Source: Streptomyces coelicoflavus
Lineage (GTDB): Bacteria; Actinomycetota; Actinomycetes; Streptomycetales; Streptomycetaceae
Assembly (NCBI RefSeq): GCF_003112555.1
Contig: NZ_BEWB01000002.1
Location: 434,001-498,000, forward strand
Length of the DNA: 64,000 nt
Direction of reading: 5' to 3'
Shown piece by piece: positions 46,221 to 56,243 of this stretch. The notes under the pieces are model-generated. The model was not told the DNA's origin. It saw only the letters and a program-made list of their open reading frames with translations, and searched no databases. Every line of letters starts with the position of its first letter. Positions within the stretch are counted from its first letter, which is position 1. The position numbers and the translations under genes are program-made.

Positions 46221-47516
46221 GTGACCGCCGACCTCACCATCACGGCCGTTCACCTCACGCCGATCCTCGTCGCGGACCCGCCGCTGCTCAACACCCAGGG
46301 CGTGCACCAGCCGTACACCCCCCGGCTGATCGTCGAGGTCGAGACCGCCGACGGGACCCGGGGCGTCGGCGAGACCTACGGCGACACCAAGTACCTGGAA
46401 CTCGCCCGCCCGTTGGCCGACCGGCTGGTGGGACGCCGGGTCAGCGACCTGAACGGTCTGTTCGCCCTCGCCGACGAGGTCGCCGTCGACTCCTCCCGGG
46501 TCTCCGGACAGGTCGACGTCGGCGGGCTGCGCGGTGTCCAGACCGCCGACAAGCTGCGCCTGTCCGTCCTCTCCGGCTTCGAGGTCGCCTGCTTCGACGC
46601 CCTCGGCAAGGCGCTCGGCCTGCCCGTGCACACGCTGCTCGGCGGCAAGGTCCGCGACGCCGTCGAGTACAGCGCGTACCTCTTCTACAAGTGGGGCGGC
46701 CACCCCGAGGGCGTGGCGGCCGAGAAGGACGACTGGGGCGCCGCCCTCGACCCGGCCGGCGTCGTCGAGCAGGCCCGCGCCTTCACCGAGCGGTACGGCT
46801 TCACCTCCTTCAAGCTCAAGGGCGGCGTCTTCCCGCCCGAGGAGGAGATCGCCGCCGTCAGGGCCCTCGCCGCCGCCTTCCCCGGACACCCGCTGCGCCT
46901 GGACCCCAACGGCGCCTGGTCCGTGGAGACCTCGCTGAAGGTCGCCGGGGAACTCGGGGACGTCCTGGAGTACCTGGAGGACCCCGCGCTCGGCACCCCG
47001 GCGATGGCCGAGGTCGCCGCGCGGACCGGGGTGCCGCTCGCGACCAACATGTGCGTGACGACGTTCGCGGAGATACCGGAGGCGTTCGCCAAGGGCGCCG
47101 TCCAGGTCGTGCTCTCCGACCACCACTACTGGGGCGGGCTGCACAACACCCGGCAACTCGCCGCCGTCTGCCGCACCTTCGGCGTCGGTGTCTCCATGCA
47201 CTCCAACACCCACCTCGGCATCAGTCTCGCCGCCATGACCCACGTGGCGGCCACCGTCCCGAACCTCCACCACGCCTGCGACTCCCACTACCCCTGGCAG
47301 TCCGAGGACGTGCTGACCGAACGCCTCACCTTCGACGGCGGCCGCGTCACCGTCTCCGACGCCCCCGGCCTCGGCGTGGAACTCGACCGCGACCGGCTGG
47401 CGTTCCTCCACCGCCGCTGGCTCGACGACGACGGCACGCTCCGCGACCGCGACGACGCGGCCGCGATGCGGGTCGCCGACCCCGCGTGGGTCACCCCGTC
47501 CGTGCCGCGTTGGTGA
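46221..47516 (+). CDS. gudD: Glucarate dehydratase-type enolase-superfamily enzyme
   Basis: This 431-residue enzyme abstracts a proton alpha to a carboxylate. It has SFKLKGGVF near residue 196 (KxK general base), RLDPNGAWS near 227 (metal Asp and Asn), EDPAL near 254, LSDHHYWGG near 297 and MHSNTHLGIS near 330 (catalytic His). The combination LSDHHYWGG/HSNxHLGIS is characteristic of D-glucarate dehydratase, giving 5-keto-4-deoxyglucarate. GTG 46221 follows GGAAAGG. It is divergent from an MFS permease. Confidence 0.85.
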   Translation: MTADLTITAVHLTPILVADPPLLNTQGVHQPYTPRLIVEVETADGTRGVGETYGDTKYLELARPLADRLVGRRVSDLNGLFALADEVAVDSSRVSGQVDVGGLRGVQTADKLRLSVLSGFEVACFDALGKALGLPVHTLLGGKVRDAVEYSAYLFYKWGGHPEGVAAEKDDWGAALDPAGVVEQARAFTERYGFTSFKLKGGVFPPEEEIAAVRALAAAFPGHPLRLDPNGAWSVETSLKVAGELGDVLEYLEDPALGTPAMAEVAARTGVPLATNMCVTTFAEIPEAFAKGAVQVVLSDHHYWGGLHNTRQLAAVCRTFGVGVSMHSNTHLGISLAAMTHVAATVPNLHHACDSHYPWQSEDVLTERLTFDGGRVTVSDAPGLGVELDRDRLAFLHRRWLDDDGTLRDRDDAAAMRVADPAWVTPSVPRW

Positions 47517-47597
47517 CGGGCGGTCCCGCTTCCTGCGCCCGGTTGTCGGTGGGGTGGTGCACACTGGCCTGATCCGCACCATGCCAGGGAGCGCACC

Positions 47598-48869
47598 GTG
47601 ACAGCCTCCACCGTGTCCACAGTGTCCACCGAGCCGTCCACCGCGTCCGCGTCCACCGTGTCCGCGTCCGTCGCGTCCGTGCCCGCCGCGTCCGCGCCGA
47701 CGGCGTCCGACGTGCCCGCCATGCCCGTAGTGCCGGCCGACGAGCGGACGACACACCGCCACGCCCAGGGTGAGGGAGCGCACCGGCGGCCCGAGGTCGA
47801 TCCGCTCGCCGCCCTGCGCGCCCCGCAGGATCCGCCCTGGGACGTGTACCTGACGGGCACCGTCTTCCTCGACGTCGTCTTCACCGGACTCGACTCCGCC
47901 CCGGTGCGCGGCACCGAGTCCTGGGCCCGCGGGATGGGGTCGAGCCCGGGCGGCATCGCCAACATGGCGACCGCGCTGGCCCGCCTCGGCCTGCGCACCT
48001 CGCTGGCCGCCGCCTTCGGCGACGACCACTACGGCGACTACTGCTGGGACGCGCTCGCCCAGGGCGAGGGCATCGACCTTTCCCCGTCCCGCACCGTGCC
48101 CGGCTGGCACTCGCCGGTGACGGTCTCGATGGCGTACGAGGGGGAGCGCACGATGGTCTCCCACGGGCACGAGCCGCCGCCGGAGGAACCGTCCCCCGAC
48201 TGCCCGCCCCGCGCCCGTGCCGCCGTCGCCTCCCTCACGCCCGGCGTCCGCGCCCCCTGGATCGCCCAGGCCGCCGCCCGCGGCACCCGTGTCTTCGCCG
48301 ACGTCGGCTGGGACGACACCGGCGCGTGGGACCTGGCCGCGCTGCCCGACCTCGCGCACTGCGAGGCGTTCCTGCCGAACGCGGAGGAGGCCATGCGCTA
48401 CACCGGCGCCACCTGCCCGCGCGCCGCCGCACACGCCCTGACCGAGCACGTGCCGCTCGCGGTGGTCACCCTCGGCGCGGACGGCGCCTATGCGGTGGAC
48501 CGGCGCACGGGGGAGAGCGCCGAGGTCCCGGCGATCGAGGTGGAGGCCCTGGACCCGACCGGCGCGGGGGACGTCTTCGTGGCCGGTTTCGTCACCGGCA
48601 CCCTGGCCGGCTGGCCGCTGGCCGACCGCCTGGCCTTCGCCGGCCTGACTGCGGCCCTCTCGGTCCAGGAATTCGGCGGCTCCCTGTCGGCCCCCGGCTG
48701 GTGCGAGATCGCCACCTGGTGGCGCAAGGTCCGGTCGCTCCAGGACCAGGACCCGGCGGCCCTCAGCCGCTACGCCTTCCTGGCCGGCCTGGTCCCCGAC
48801 GTCCCGCCCGGCTCCTGGCCCCTGCGCCGCGCGGTCCCGACCATCGGCTTCCGCCCCCCGACACCCTGA
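47598..48869 (+). CDS. PfkB/ribokinase-family sugar kinase with repetitive N-terminus
   Basis: This 423-residue kinase has GGIANMATALARLG near 122 (PfkB signature 1 region) and EALDPTGAGDVFVAGF near 318 (signature 2; Asp is the catalytic base and GAGD the anion hole). The substrate is not evident; the neighbouring sugar-acid enzyme suggests a carbohydrate. The first 46 residues are a Ser/Thr/Val/Ala repeat (TVSTVSTEPSTASAS), encoded by near-tandem TCCACCGTG units. GTG 47598 is supported by AGGGAG six bases upstream. Confidence 0.85.
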   Translation: MTASTVSTVSTEPSTASASTVSASVASVPAASAPTASDVPAMPVVPADERTTHRHAQGEGAHRRPEVDPLAALRAPQDPPWDVYLTGTVFLDVVFTGLDSAPVRGTESWARGMGSSPGGIANMATALARLGLRTSLAAAFGDDHYGDYCWDALAQGEGIDLSPSRTVPGWHSPVTVSMAYEGERTMVSHGHEPPPEEPSPDCPPRARAAVASLTPGVRAPWIAQAAARGTRVFADVGWDDTGAWDLAALPDLAHCEAFLPNAEEAMRYTGATCPRAAAHALTEHVPLAVVTLGADGAYAVDRRTGESAEVPAIEVEALDPTGAGDVFVAGFVTGTLAGWPLADRLAFAGLTAALSVQEFGGSLSAPGWCEIATWWRKVRSLQDQDPAALSRYAFLAGLVPDVPPGSWPLRRAVPTIGFRPPTP

Positions 48870-48891
48870 CCGCCACGGCTGTCCGCGAGCG

Positions 48892-49845
48892 TCAGAACCC
48901 GAGCCGCCGCAGCTGCTTCGGGTCGCGCTGCCAGTCCTTCGCGACCTTCACGTGCAGGTCCAGGAAGACCGGCGTGCCCAGTAGCGCCTCGATCTGCTTG
49001 CGGGACTTGATGCCGACGTCCTTCAGGCGCTTGCCCTTGGGGCCGATGATGATGCCCTTCTGGCTGGGGCGCTCGATGTAGACGTTGGCGTGGATGTCGA
49101 GGAGCGGCTTGTCGGCGGGGCGGTCCTCGCGCGGGAGCATCTCCTCGACGACCACCGCGATGGAGTGCGGCAGCTCGTCCCGTACGCCCTCCAGCGCGGC
49201 CTCGCGGATCAGCTCCGCGACCATGACCTGCTCCGGCTCGTCGGTCAGGTCGCCCTCCGGGTAGAGCGCGGGGCCCTCGGGCAGCAGCGGGGTGAGGAGG
49301 TCGGCGAGCAGGCCCACCTGCTGGTTGGCCGTGGCGGACACCGGGACGATCTCCGCCCAGGTGATCCCCAGCTCCTTGCCCAGCTGGTCGATCGCGATCA
49401 GTTGCTCGGCCAGGGTCTTGGAGTCCACCAGGTCGGTCTTGGTGACGATCGCGACCTTCGGGGTCTTCTTGATCCCCGCCAGCTCCTTCGCGATGAAGCG
49501 GTCACCGGGGCCCAGCTTCTCGTTCGCCGGCAGGCAGAAGCCGATGACGTCCACCTCGGCCCACGTGGTGCGCACCACGTCGTTGAGGCGCTCGCCGAGC
49601 AGCGTGCGCGGCTTGTGCAGCCCCGGGGTGTCCACCAGGATCAGCTGCGCGTCCTCGCGGTGCACGATGCCCCGCACGGTGTGCCGCGTGGTCTGCGGGC
49701 GGTTGGACGTGATCGCCACCTTCTGCCCGACCAGAGCGTTCGTGAGGGTGGACTTGCCCGCGTTGGGGCGGCCCACGAAGCAGGCGAAGCCGGCCCGGTG
49801 AACAGCCTCGGCCGGTTCTTCGGATGACTGGGTACGAACGCTCAT
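48892..49845 (-). CDS. era: GTPase Era
   Basis: This 317-residue GTPase checkpoints 16S rRNA 3'-end maturation and 30S assembly. It has GRPNAGKSTL near residue 26 (G1), RQTTR-type NRPQTTRHTVRG (G2), DTPGLHKPR (G3), TKTDLVD (G4) and SATANQQ (G5). The C-terminal KH domain has GIIIGPKGKRLKDVG near 270. ATG 49845 follows GACAAT by seven bases; an ATG at 49854 overlaps that hexamer. It lies next to a degenerate cytidine-deaminase-like gene. Confidence 0.97.
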   Translation of the reverse strand: MSVRTQSSEEPAEAVHRAGFACFVGRPNAGKSTLTNALVGQKVAITSNRPQTTRHTVRGIVHREDAQLILVDTPGLHKPRTLLGERLNDVVRTTWAEVDVIGFCLPANEKLGPGDRFIAKELAGIKKTPKVAIVTKTDLVDSKTLAEQLIAIDQLGKELGITWAEIVPVSATANQQVGLLADLLTPLLPEGPALYPEGDLTDEPEQVMVAELIREAALEGVRDELPHSIAVVVEEMLPREDRPADKPLLDIHANVYIERPSQKGIIIGPKGKRLKDVGIKSRKQIEALLGTPVFLDLHVKVAKDWQRDPKQLRRLGF

Positions 49846-49910
49846 GGCGCCCATTGTCCCTGATCCCCGAAGCCCCGCCGTACCACGGTCGTCCGCCGGG
49901 CCCGCGAGCT

Positions 49911-50267
49911 TCAGCCCGCGCTGACCGTCTCCCGCACCGACCCGTCCGGCGAAGCCACCAGCACCGGCGTCTGAGCCCCGCCCAGGTCCCGTACCGCCGC
50001 CCGGTCCTCCTCCGACGCCGACTCCGCCTCCGTCACCACGGCCGCGGCCTCCAGGGACTTCGCACCGGACGCCACCGCCATCGCCACCGCCGTGCGCAGG
50101 GCGCTGAGACGGAGGGAGTCCAGGGCGACCGTGCCGGCGACGTAGGTGCGGCCGGTCTCGTCGCGTACGGCGGCGCCCTCGGGAACGCCGTTGCGGGCGC
50201 GGGCGGAGCGGGCCAGGGTGACGATCTTGCGGTCCTCGGGGTCGAGGCCGGGAGTCTCGGTGGTCAT
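49911..50267 (-). CDS. Cytidine-deaminase-like protein lacking catalytic residues
   Basis: This 118-residue protein follows the cytidine deaminase fold order: N-terminal helix (DRKIVTLARSARARNGV), strand AAVRDETGRTYVAGTV, then helix SLRLSALRTAVAMAVASG. However, the zinc-binding HxE (or CxE) and PCxxC residues are absent: the segment that should hold CAE reads ALRTA. It is therefore probably inactive as a deaminase. In many bacteria cdd directly precedes era, as here. TATGCT ends six bases before ATG 50267. Confidence 0.75.
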   Translation of the reverse strand: MTTETPGLDPEDRKIVTLARSARARNGVPEGAAVRDETGRTYVAGTVALDSLRLSALRTAVAMAVASGAKSLEAAAVVTEAESASEEDRAAVRDLGGAQTPVLVASPDGSVRETVSAG

Positions 50268-50335
50268 GGGGTGAGCATACGGAGCCCCGCCGGGCGCCGG
50301 CCTGCGCGCCCCGGCACCGGTCCGCCCCCGCCCGG

Positions 50336-50432
50336 GCACCGGCCCGCTCTCACCCCGCCACCGGCCCGCTCTCTTCCCCCGCCACCGGTCCGCTTTCCCC
50401 CCGCCACCGGTCCGCTTTCACCCCGCCACCGG
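50336..50432. repeat. 22-24 bp tandem repeat derived from the 3' end of the HTH gene
   Basis: The unit GCCACCGGTCCGCTTTCACCCC or a close variant occurs about four times, starting near 50336, 50357, 50381 and 50403, then a partial copy at 50425. The copy nearest the HTH gene contains its last codons and TGA; the others repeat that end outside the gene. Confidence 0.85.
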
Positions 50433-51311
50433 GTACATCGCCCCGCGCCGCCCCTCCGGCGAGGCCAGCCACTCCAGCTTCGCCGCCGTGTTCGCCTCGT
50501 CCAGCGGCGTGTGCAGCACGATGGTCAGATCGGGGCGGGCCGGGACCTGGAGGGCCGTCGACTCCAGGCTGAGCAGGCCGACCAGCGGGTGGTCCAGCTC
50601 CTTGCGGATCTGCCCGGCGTCCTCGATGCCCCGCTCCTCCCACAGCGCGGCGAACTCGGCACTGGCGTCCTTCAGGTCCGCCAGCACCTGCTGGAAGCCC
50701 TCGTCGTCCGGGTTGGCCGCGCAGGTGGCGCGGAACTGGGCGACGACGGTGCGCGCGTTGTGCTCCCAGTTGCGGGCGCGCGAGCGGTAGAGGGGGTCGG
50801 TGAAGAAGTCGAGGATGCAGTTCCACGTCGTCTCCGGCCGCATGCCCAGCACCATCGCCGCCGCGTCGTTGTACAGCACGCAGTTGTAGTACCGGTCCAT
50901 GATGTGCGCCGGATACGGCATCCACGCGTCGATCAGCCGCCGCAGCCCCTCGCACATGTCCCGCTTGGCCGGCTCCACCTCGGCGGCGGGCGGGTTCAGT
51001 CCGGCCAGCACGTACAGGTGGCGGCGCTCGGCGTTGCTGAGCCGCAGCACCCGGCCCACCGAGTCCAGCACCTGGGGCGAGACGGAGATGTCGCGGCCCT
51101 GCTCCAGCCACTGGTACCAGGACGCGCCCACCCCGGCGAGCACGGCCACCTCCTCGCGGCGCAGCCCCGGCGTGCGGCGCCGCGCCCCGCCGTCCGGCAG
51201 ACCGACCTCGGCCGGGGACACCCGCGCCCGGCGGCTCATCAGGAACTCCCGCAGCTCACTGCGGCGCCGGTCCCGGCCCGCGGTCCCGGTCCTCGTGATC
51301 ACGTCCGGCAC
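50418..51311 (-). CDS. MmyB-type helix-turn-helix regulator
   Basis: This 297-residue regulator has an N-terminal HTH (about 15-85): RRELREF-type ELREFLMSRRARVSPAEVGLP, then TPGLRREEVAVLAGVGASWYQWLEQGRDI. A C-terminal MmyB-like ligand-binding PAS domain (about 115-285) includes YNCVLYNDAAAMVLGM and NWEHNARTVVAQFRA. GTG 51311 follows GGGGGGAG by seven bases. It is divergent from an MFS transporter and probably represses it; the palindrome between them is the candidate operator. Confidence 0.92.
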   Translation of the reverse strand: MPDVITRTGTAGRDRRRSELREFLMSRRARVSPAEVGLPDGGARRRTPGLRREEVAVLAGVGASWYQWLEQGRDISVSPQVLDSVGRVLRLSNAERRHLYVLAGLNPPAAEVEPAKRDMCEGLRRLIDAWMPYPAHIMDRYYNCVLYNDAAAMVLGMRPETTWNCILDFFTDPLYRSRARNWEHNARTVVAQFRATCAANPDDEGFQQVLADLKDASAEFAALWEERGIEDAGQIRKELDHPLVGLLSLESTALQVPARPDLTIVLHTPLDEANTAAKLEWLASPEGRRGAMYPVAG

Positions 51312-51345
51312 GTACGCACTCCCCCCGTAGCCAACCCAGCAGTGC

Positions 51346-51364
51346 CTGGTGGTGGCACCACCAG
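51346..51364. promoter_or_regulatory. Candidate operator CTGGTGGT-GGC-ACCACCAG
   Basis: Perfect eight-base inverted arms flank GGC in the 97-base spacer between the MmyB regulator and the MFS gene. Central position between divergent genes suggests it is the regulator's own site. Confidence 0.6.
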
Positions 51365-51408
51365 AACAATCGGCGTCTCCCCACAACTATTCCGGGGGCC
51401 CGAGGCTC

Positions 51409-52875
51409 ATGTCCATGGCGATCGACACCACCCCGACTTCCACCCCGGCCCCCGCGGCCGGACAGCAGGCCGCTCCCCGGCTCTCCGCCCGCGACCGGCT
51501 CGTCCTGTTCGTGCTCTGCGCGGCCCAGTTCATGGTCGCGCTCGACTTCTCCGTCCTGAACGTCGCCCTGCCCGTGCTCGGCGCGGACCTCGGCATGAGC
51601 ACCTCCGCCCTCCAGTGGGCGGTCACCGCGTTCGCGCTGCCGTCCGGCGGGTTCCTGCTGCTCTTCGGCCGCATGGGCGACCTCTACGGCCGCCGGCGGC
51701 TCTTCCTCGCCGGGCTCGCGCTCTTCGGCGCCGCCTCCCTGCTGGCCACCCTCGCCTGGGACCCGGCCTCGTTCCTCGCCGGGCGCGCCCTCCAGGGCCT
51801 CGGCGCCGCGGCCATCGTCCCGACCGGCATGTCCCTGCTGACGACGACCTTCCCGGAGGGCCCCGCCCGCGACCGCGCCCTCGGCATCTCCGGCACCCTG
51901 CTCTCGCTGGGCTTCACCGTCGGCATGGTGGCCGGCGGCGTCCTGACCGACCTGCTGGGCTGGCGCTCCACGATGGGCCTGCTCGCCCTGTTCGCCCTGA
52001 TCGTGCTGCCCCTCGCGCCCCGCCTGCTGCCCGAGTCGCGGACCCCGGAGCGGCCCCGTCTCGACGTCCCCGGCGCGGTCACCGTCACCGGCGGCCTGCT
52101 CTCCCTGATCTACGCCCTCACCACGGCCGCCGAGCACGGTTTCGGCCGCGCCGACGTGCTCGTGACCCTCGCCGCGGGCCTGCTGCTCCTGGCCGCCTTC
52201 GTGGCCGTCGAGTCGCGCAGCGCGGCGCCCCTGGTGTCCCTGCCGATGCTGCGCCGCCGCACGGTGGCGTGGGGCAATCTGGGCGGCCTGGTCACCTTCT
52301 CGATGATGTCGACGGTGGTCTTCGTCCTCACCCTGTACCTCCAGGAGGTCCTGCACCTGAGCGCCTTCGAGACCGGTCTGGTCTTCGGGGTGCAGGGCGT
52401 GCTGTCGGTGGTGGCCGGCTCCCTCGCGCCCCGCGTCATCGGCCGCTTCGGCGCCCGCCGCACCCTGGTCGGCGCGCTCGCCGGACAGGGCGCCATCGGC
52501 CTGTCCCTGCCGGCCCTGGGCGAGGGCGGCTGGTCGGTGGTGCTCGCCACCGCCGCCGTGTCCCTGGCCAGCATGTGCCACCTGGGCGCGATCATCTCCT
52601 ACGGCCTGACCGTCACCTCCGGCGTCCCCGACGAGGAGCAGGGCCTGGCGACCGGCCTGGTCACCTCCACCCAGCAGGTCGGCATCACCGTCGGGATCCC
52701 GCTGCTCGGCGTGCTGGCCACCACCGCGACCGACCTGCGGTCCGGCGTCCACACGGTGCTGGTCCTGGACGCGGCGATCGTGCTGGCGGCGGCCGTACTG
52801 GTCGCGGTGGGGCTGCGCGTCAACCGCCCGGCGGGCTCAGGGGCGGTCGAGGCGGAGCCGGTCGGCGCGCGGTAG
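51409..52875 (+). CDS. MFS transporter, DHA2 (14-TMS) type
   Basis: This 488-residue exporter has about 14 hydrophobic helices. AAQFMVALDFSVLNVALP (helix 1) has the DxSVLNVALP signature of the DHA2 drug family. GRMGDLYGRRRLFL near 87 is motif A and GRALQGLGAAAIVP near 125 is motif B. ATG 51409 has GAGG four bases upstream; ATG 51415 is equally possible. Its last 39 bases overlap the 3' end of the convergent yjbR-type gene, so a terminator cannot lie between them. Confidence 0.9.
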   Translation: MSMAIDTTPTSTPAPAAGQQAAPRLSARDRLVLFVLCAAQFMVALDFSVLNVALPVLGADLGMSTSALQWAVTAFALPSGGFLLLFGRMGDLYGRRRLFLAGLALFGAASLLATLAWDPASFLAGRALQGLGAAAIVPTGMSLLTTTFPEGPARDRALGISGTLLSLGFTVGMVAGGVLTDLLGWRSTMGLLALFALIVLPLAPRLLPESRTPERPRLDVPGAVTVTGGLLSLIYALTTAAEHGFGRADVLVTLAAGLLLLAAFVAVESRSAAPLVSLPMLRRRTVAWGNLGGLVTFSMMSTVVFVLTLYLQEVLHLSAFETGLVFGVQGVLSVVAGSLAPRVIGRFGARRTLVGALAGQGAIGLSLPALGEGGWSVVLATAAVSLASMCHLGAIISYGLTVTSGVPDEEQGLATGLVTSTQQVGITVGIPLLGVLATTATDLRSGVHTVLVLDAAIVLAAAVLVAVGLRVNRPAGSGAVEAEPVGAR

Positions 52876-53211
52876 GCCGGCGACGACCAGGTCGTACGAG
52901 TCCTCGACGAGCTCCCGGACGACACGGTCCGGGAGCCGTCCCGCGTCCGGTCCGCCGGCCACCGTCACCGTGTTCCAGTGCCGCTTGTTCATGTGCCAGC
53001 CCGGGACGATCAGGCCCGGGTGCTCGCGGCGCAGCCGGAGCGCGTCGTCCGGGTCGCACTTGAGGTTGACGGTGAGCGGGCGCCCGTCCAGCGACGTGAG
53101 CGCGAACATCTTCCCCAGCACCTTGAAGACCGAGGTCTCCGGGTTGAAGGGGAAGTCCTCCACCGCCGCGTTGAAGGACAGGCAGAAGTCGCGCAGTTCC
53201 CCGGGGGTCAT
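52837..53211 (-). CDS. MmcQ/YjbR family DNA-binding-like protein
   Basis: This 124-residue protein has the CyaY-like YjbR fold: [22 protein letters not shown] at the start (helix 1), then VFKVLGKMFAL, LTVNLKCDPDDALRLRREHPG and HMNKRHWNTV, all conserved in the family. The function is unknown, with DNA binding suggested from relatives. Its ATG overlaps the upstream CorC-type stop (ATGA), so it is the end of that operon. The 3' end overlaps the convergent MFS gene. Confidence 0.87.
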   Translation of the reverse strand: MTPGELRDFCLSFNAAVEDFPFNPETSVFKVLGKMFALTSLDGRPLTVNLKCDPDDALRLRREHPGLIVPGWHMNKRHWNTVTVAGGPDAGRLPDRVVRELVEDSYDLVVAGLPRADRLRLDRP

Positions 53212-54518
53212 TCGGACACGGCCTCCTCGGCCGAAGCCGGCTTCGCCTCGGCGACCGGCTCCACCAGCACCGTCACGATCTTGTTCCGGCGGCCCGCCGC
53301 GGCCTCGGCCGTCAGCCGCAGCTCGCGGCCGTCGGGCAGCTCCACGATCGAGGACGCCCCGGCGATCGGGACCCGGCCCAGCGCCTTCGCCAGCAGGCCG
53401 CCTACCGTCTCCACGTCCTCGTCGTCGTACTCGTCCAGGCCGTACAGCTCGCCCAGGTCGGTGATGTCCAGGCGGGCGGTGACCCGGAAGCGGTCCTCGC
53501 CCAGCTCCTCCACCGGCGGCAGCTCCCGGTCGTACTCGTCGGTGATCTCGCCGACGATCTCCTCGAGGATGTCCTCGATGGTGACGATGCCGGCCGTGCC
53601 GCCGTACTCGTCGATGACGACGGCGACGTGGTTGCGTTCCTTCTGCATCTCGCGCAGCAGGTCGCCGGCGTTCTTGGTGTCCGGCACGAAGGACGCCGGG
53701 CGCATCGCCGTGGAGACCAGGTCGCTCTCCGCGTCCCGGCTGATGTGGGTCCTGCGGACCAGGTCCTTCAGGTACACGATGCCGACGATGTCGTCCTCGC
53801 TGTCGCCGGTCACCGGTATCCGGGAGAAACCGGAGCGCAGGGCGAGGGTGAGGGCCTGCCGGATGGTCTTGTAGCGCTCGATGACGACGAGGTCGGTGCG
53901 CGGCACCATGACCTCCCGCACGAGCGTGTCGCCCAGCTCGAACACCGAGTGCACCATGCGGCGCTCCTCGGCCTCGATCAGCGACTCCGCCTCGGCGTAG
54001 TCCACCAGCGCCCGCAGCTCCGCCTCCGAGGCGAAGGGGCCCCGGCGGAAGCCCTTGCCGGGGGTGAGCGCGTTGCCGATGAGGATCAGCAGCGAGGGGA
54101 TCGGGCCCATGATCCGGGCCAGCGGCAGCAGCACGTACGCCGCGGCGGTCGCCGTGTTCAGCGGGTGCTGGCGCCCGATGGTGCGCGGCGAGACCCCGAC
54201 GGCGACGTAGGAGAGCAGCACCATCACCGCGATGGCGATGATCAGCGCCTCGCCGGTGCCGTCGAACTGTCTCAGGCAGGCGTACGTGACCAGCGCGGCG
54301 GCCGCCATCTCGCAGGCGACGCGGACCAGCAGCGCCACGTTGAGGTAGCGCGTCGGGTCGGCGGCGACCTGGGCGAGCTTCTCGCCGCCCCGGCGCCCGG
54401 ACCGTACCGCCTCCTCGGCGCGGAAGCTGGAGACCCTCGCGAGCCCCGCCTCCGCGCACGCGGCCAGCCAGGCGACCACCACCAGGGCGACGGCACCGGC
54501 GACGAGCGGGAGGCTCAT
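53208..54518 (-). CDS. CNNM/CBS domain protein (HlyC/CorC family)
   Basis: This 436-residue membrane protein has a DUF21/CNNM domain with three to four helices (residues 1-165). Two CBS domains follow (about 200-320): [26 protein letters not shown] and [25 protein letters not shown]-terminal CorC_HlyC domain (about 335-425) completes it. It probably exports Mg or related divalent cations, as found for CNNM/CorC members. It overlaps ybeY upstream and yjbR downstream by ATGA. No cytotoxic role is implied by the old hemolysin name. Confidence 0.92.
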   Translation of the reverse strand: MSLPLVAGAVALVVVAWLAACAEAGLARVSSFRAEEAVRSGRRGGEKLAQVAADPTRYLNVALLVRVACEMAAAALVTYACLRQFDGTGEALIIAIAVMVLLSYVAVGVSPRTIGRQHPLNTATAAAYVLLPLARIMGPIPSLLILIGNALTPGKGFRRGPFASEAELRALVDYAEAESLIEAEERRMVHSVFELGDTLVREVMVPRTDLVVIERYKTIRQALTLALRSGFSRIPVTGDSEDDIVGIVYLKDLVRRTHISRDAESDLVSTAMRPASFVPDTKNAGDLLREMQKERNHVAVVIDEYGGTAGIVTIEDILEEIVGEITDEYDRELPPVEELGEDRFRVTARLDITDLGELYGLDEYDDEDVETVGGLLAKALGRVPIAGASSIVELPDGRELRLTAEAAAGRRNKIVTVLVEPVAEAKPASAEEAVSE

Positions 54519-55012
54519 GAGACCGTCGGGGCCGGGGACGGGCCGGTCAGGCCCTTCTCCGCACGCCAGCCGTCCACGATCGCGGCCTGGAGACCGAACA
54601 TCTCGGCCTTCTCGTCGGGCTCCTCGTGGTCGTACCCGAGCAGGTGCAGCACCCCGTGGACGGTCAGGAGCCGGAGCTCCTCGTCCATGGAGTGCTCCGT
54701 CGGCGCCTCGGCGCCCTGCCTGGCGGCGACCTCCGGGCAGAGCACGATGTCGCCGAGCAGCCCCTGCGGCGCCTCCTCCTCGTCCTTGGACGGCGGACGC
54801 AGCTCGTCCATCGGGAAGGACATCACGTCGGTGGGACCCGGCAGGTCCATCCACTGGATGTGCAGCTGCTCCATGGCGTCGGCGTCCACGACGATCACCG
54901 AGAGCTCGGAGAGCGGGTGGATGCGCATCCGCGCGAGTGCGTAGCGGGCGATGTCGAGGATCGCCTGCTCGTCGACCTCGGTTCCGGACTCGTTGTTGAC
55001 GTCGATCGACAT
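54515..55012 (-). CDS. ybeY: Endoribonuclease YbeY
   Basis: This 165-residue zinc RNase acts in 16S rRNA 3' maturation and ribosome quality control. The metal motif [16 protein letters not shown] near residue 118 supplies three histidines. MSFPMDE near 64 and [10 protein letters not shown] near 87 are family signatures. It starts 12 bases after phoH and overlaps corC by ATGA. The phoH-ybeY-corC order is the conserved bacterial core of this operon. Confidence 0.96.
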   Translation of the reverse strand: MSIDVNNESGTEVDEQAILDIARYALARMRIHPLSELSVIVVDADAMEQLHIQWMDLPGPTDVMSFPMDELRPPSKDEEEAPQGLLGDIVLCPEVAARQGAEAPTEHSMDEELRLLTVHGVLHLLGYDHEEPDEKAEMFGLQAAIVDGWRAEKGLTGPSPAPTVS

Positions 55013-55024
55013 GGTCGTGCTGGT

Positions 55025-56104
<1,080 letters not shown>

Positions 56105-56243
56105 GGGCCGGCGCTCTAGGCCTGCTCGTCCTCCTCTGCGGCGTGCGCCGCGTGACGGGTGTGTCTGCTGCCTCCAGCGTACGACTCCCCGTCCACAGCA
56201 CCGAGTCGTTTATCCGACCGGTATCCGCACCGTCGCCCGGCGC

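Noticed and set aside
50336..50432. Possible CRISPR array
   Set aside because: Tandem copies of a gene end without spacers.
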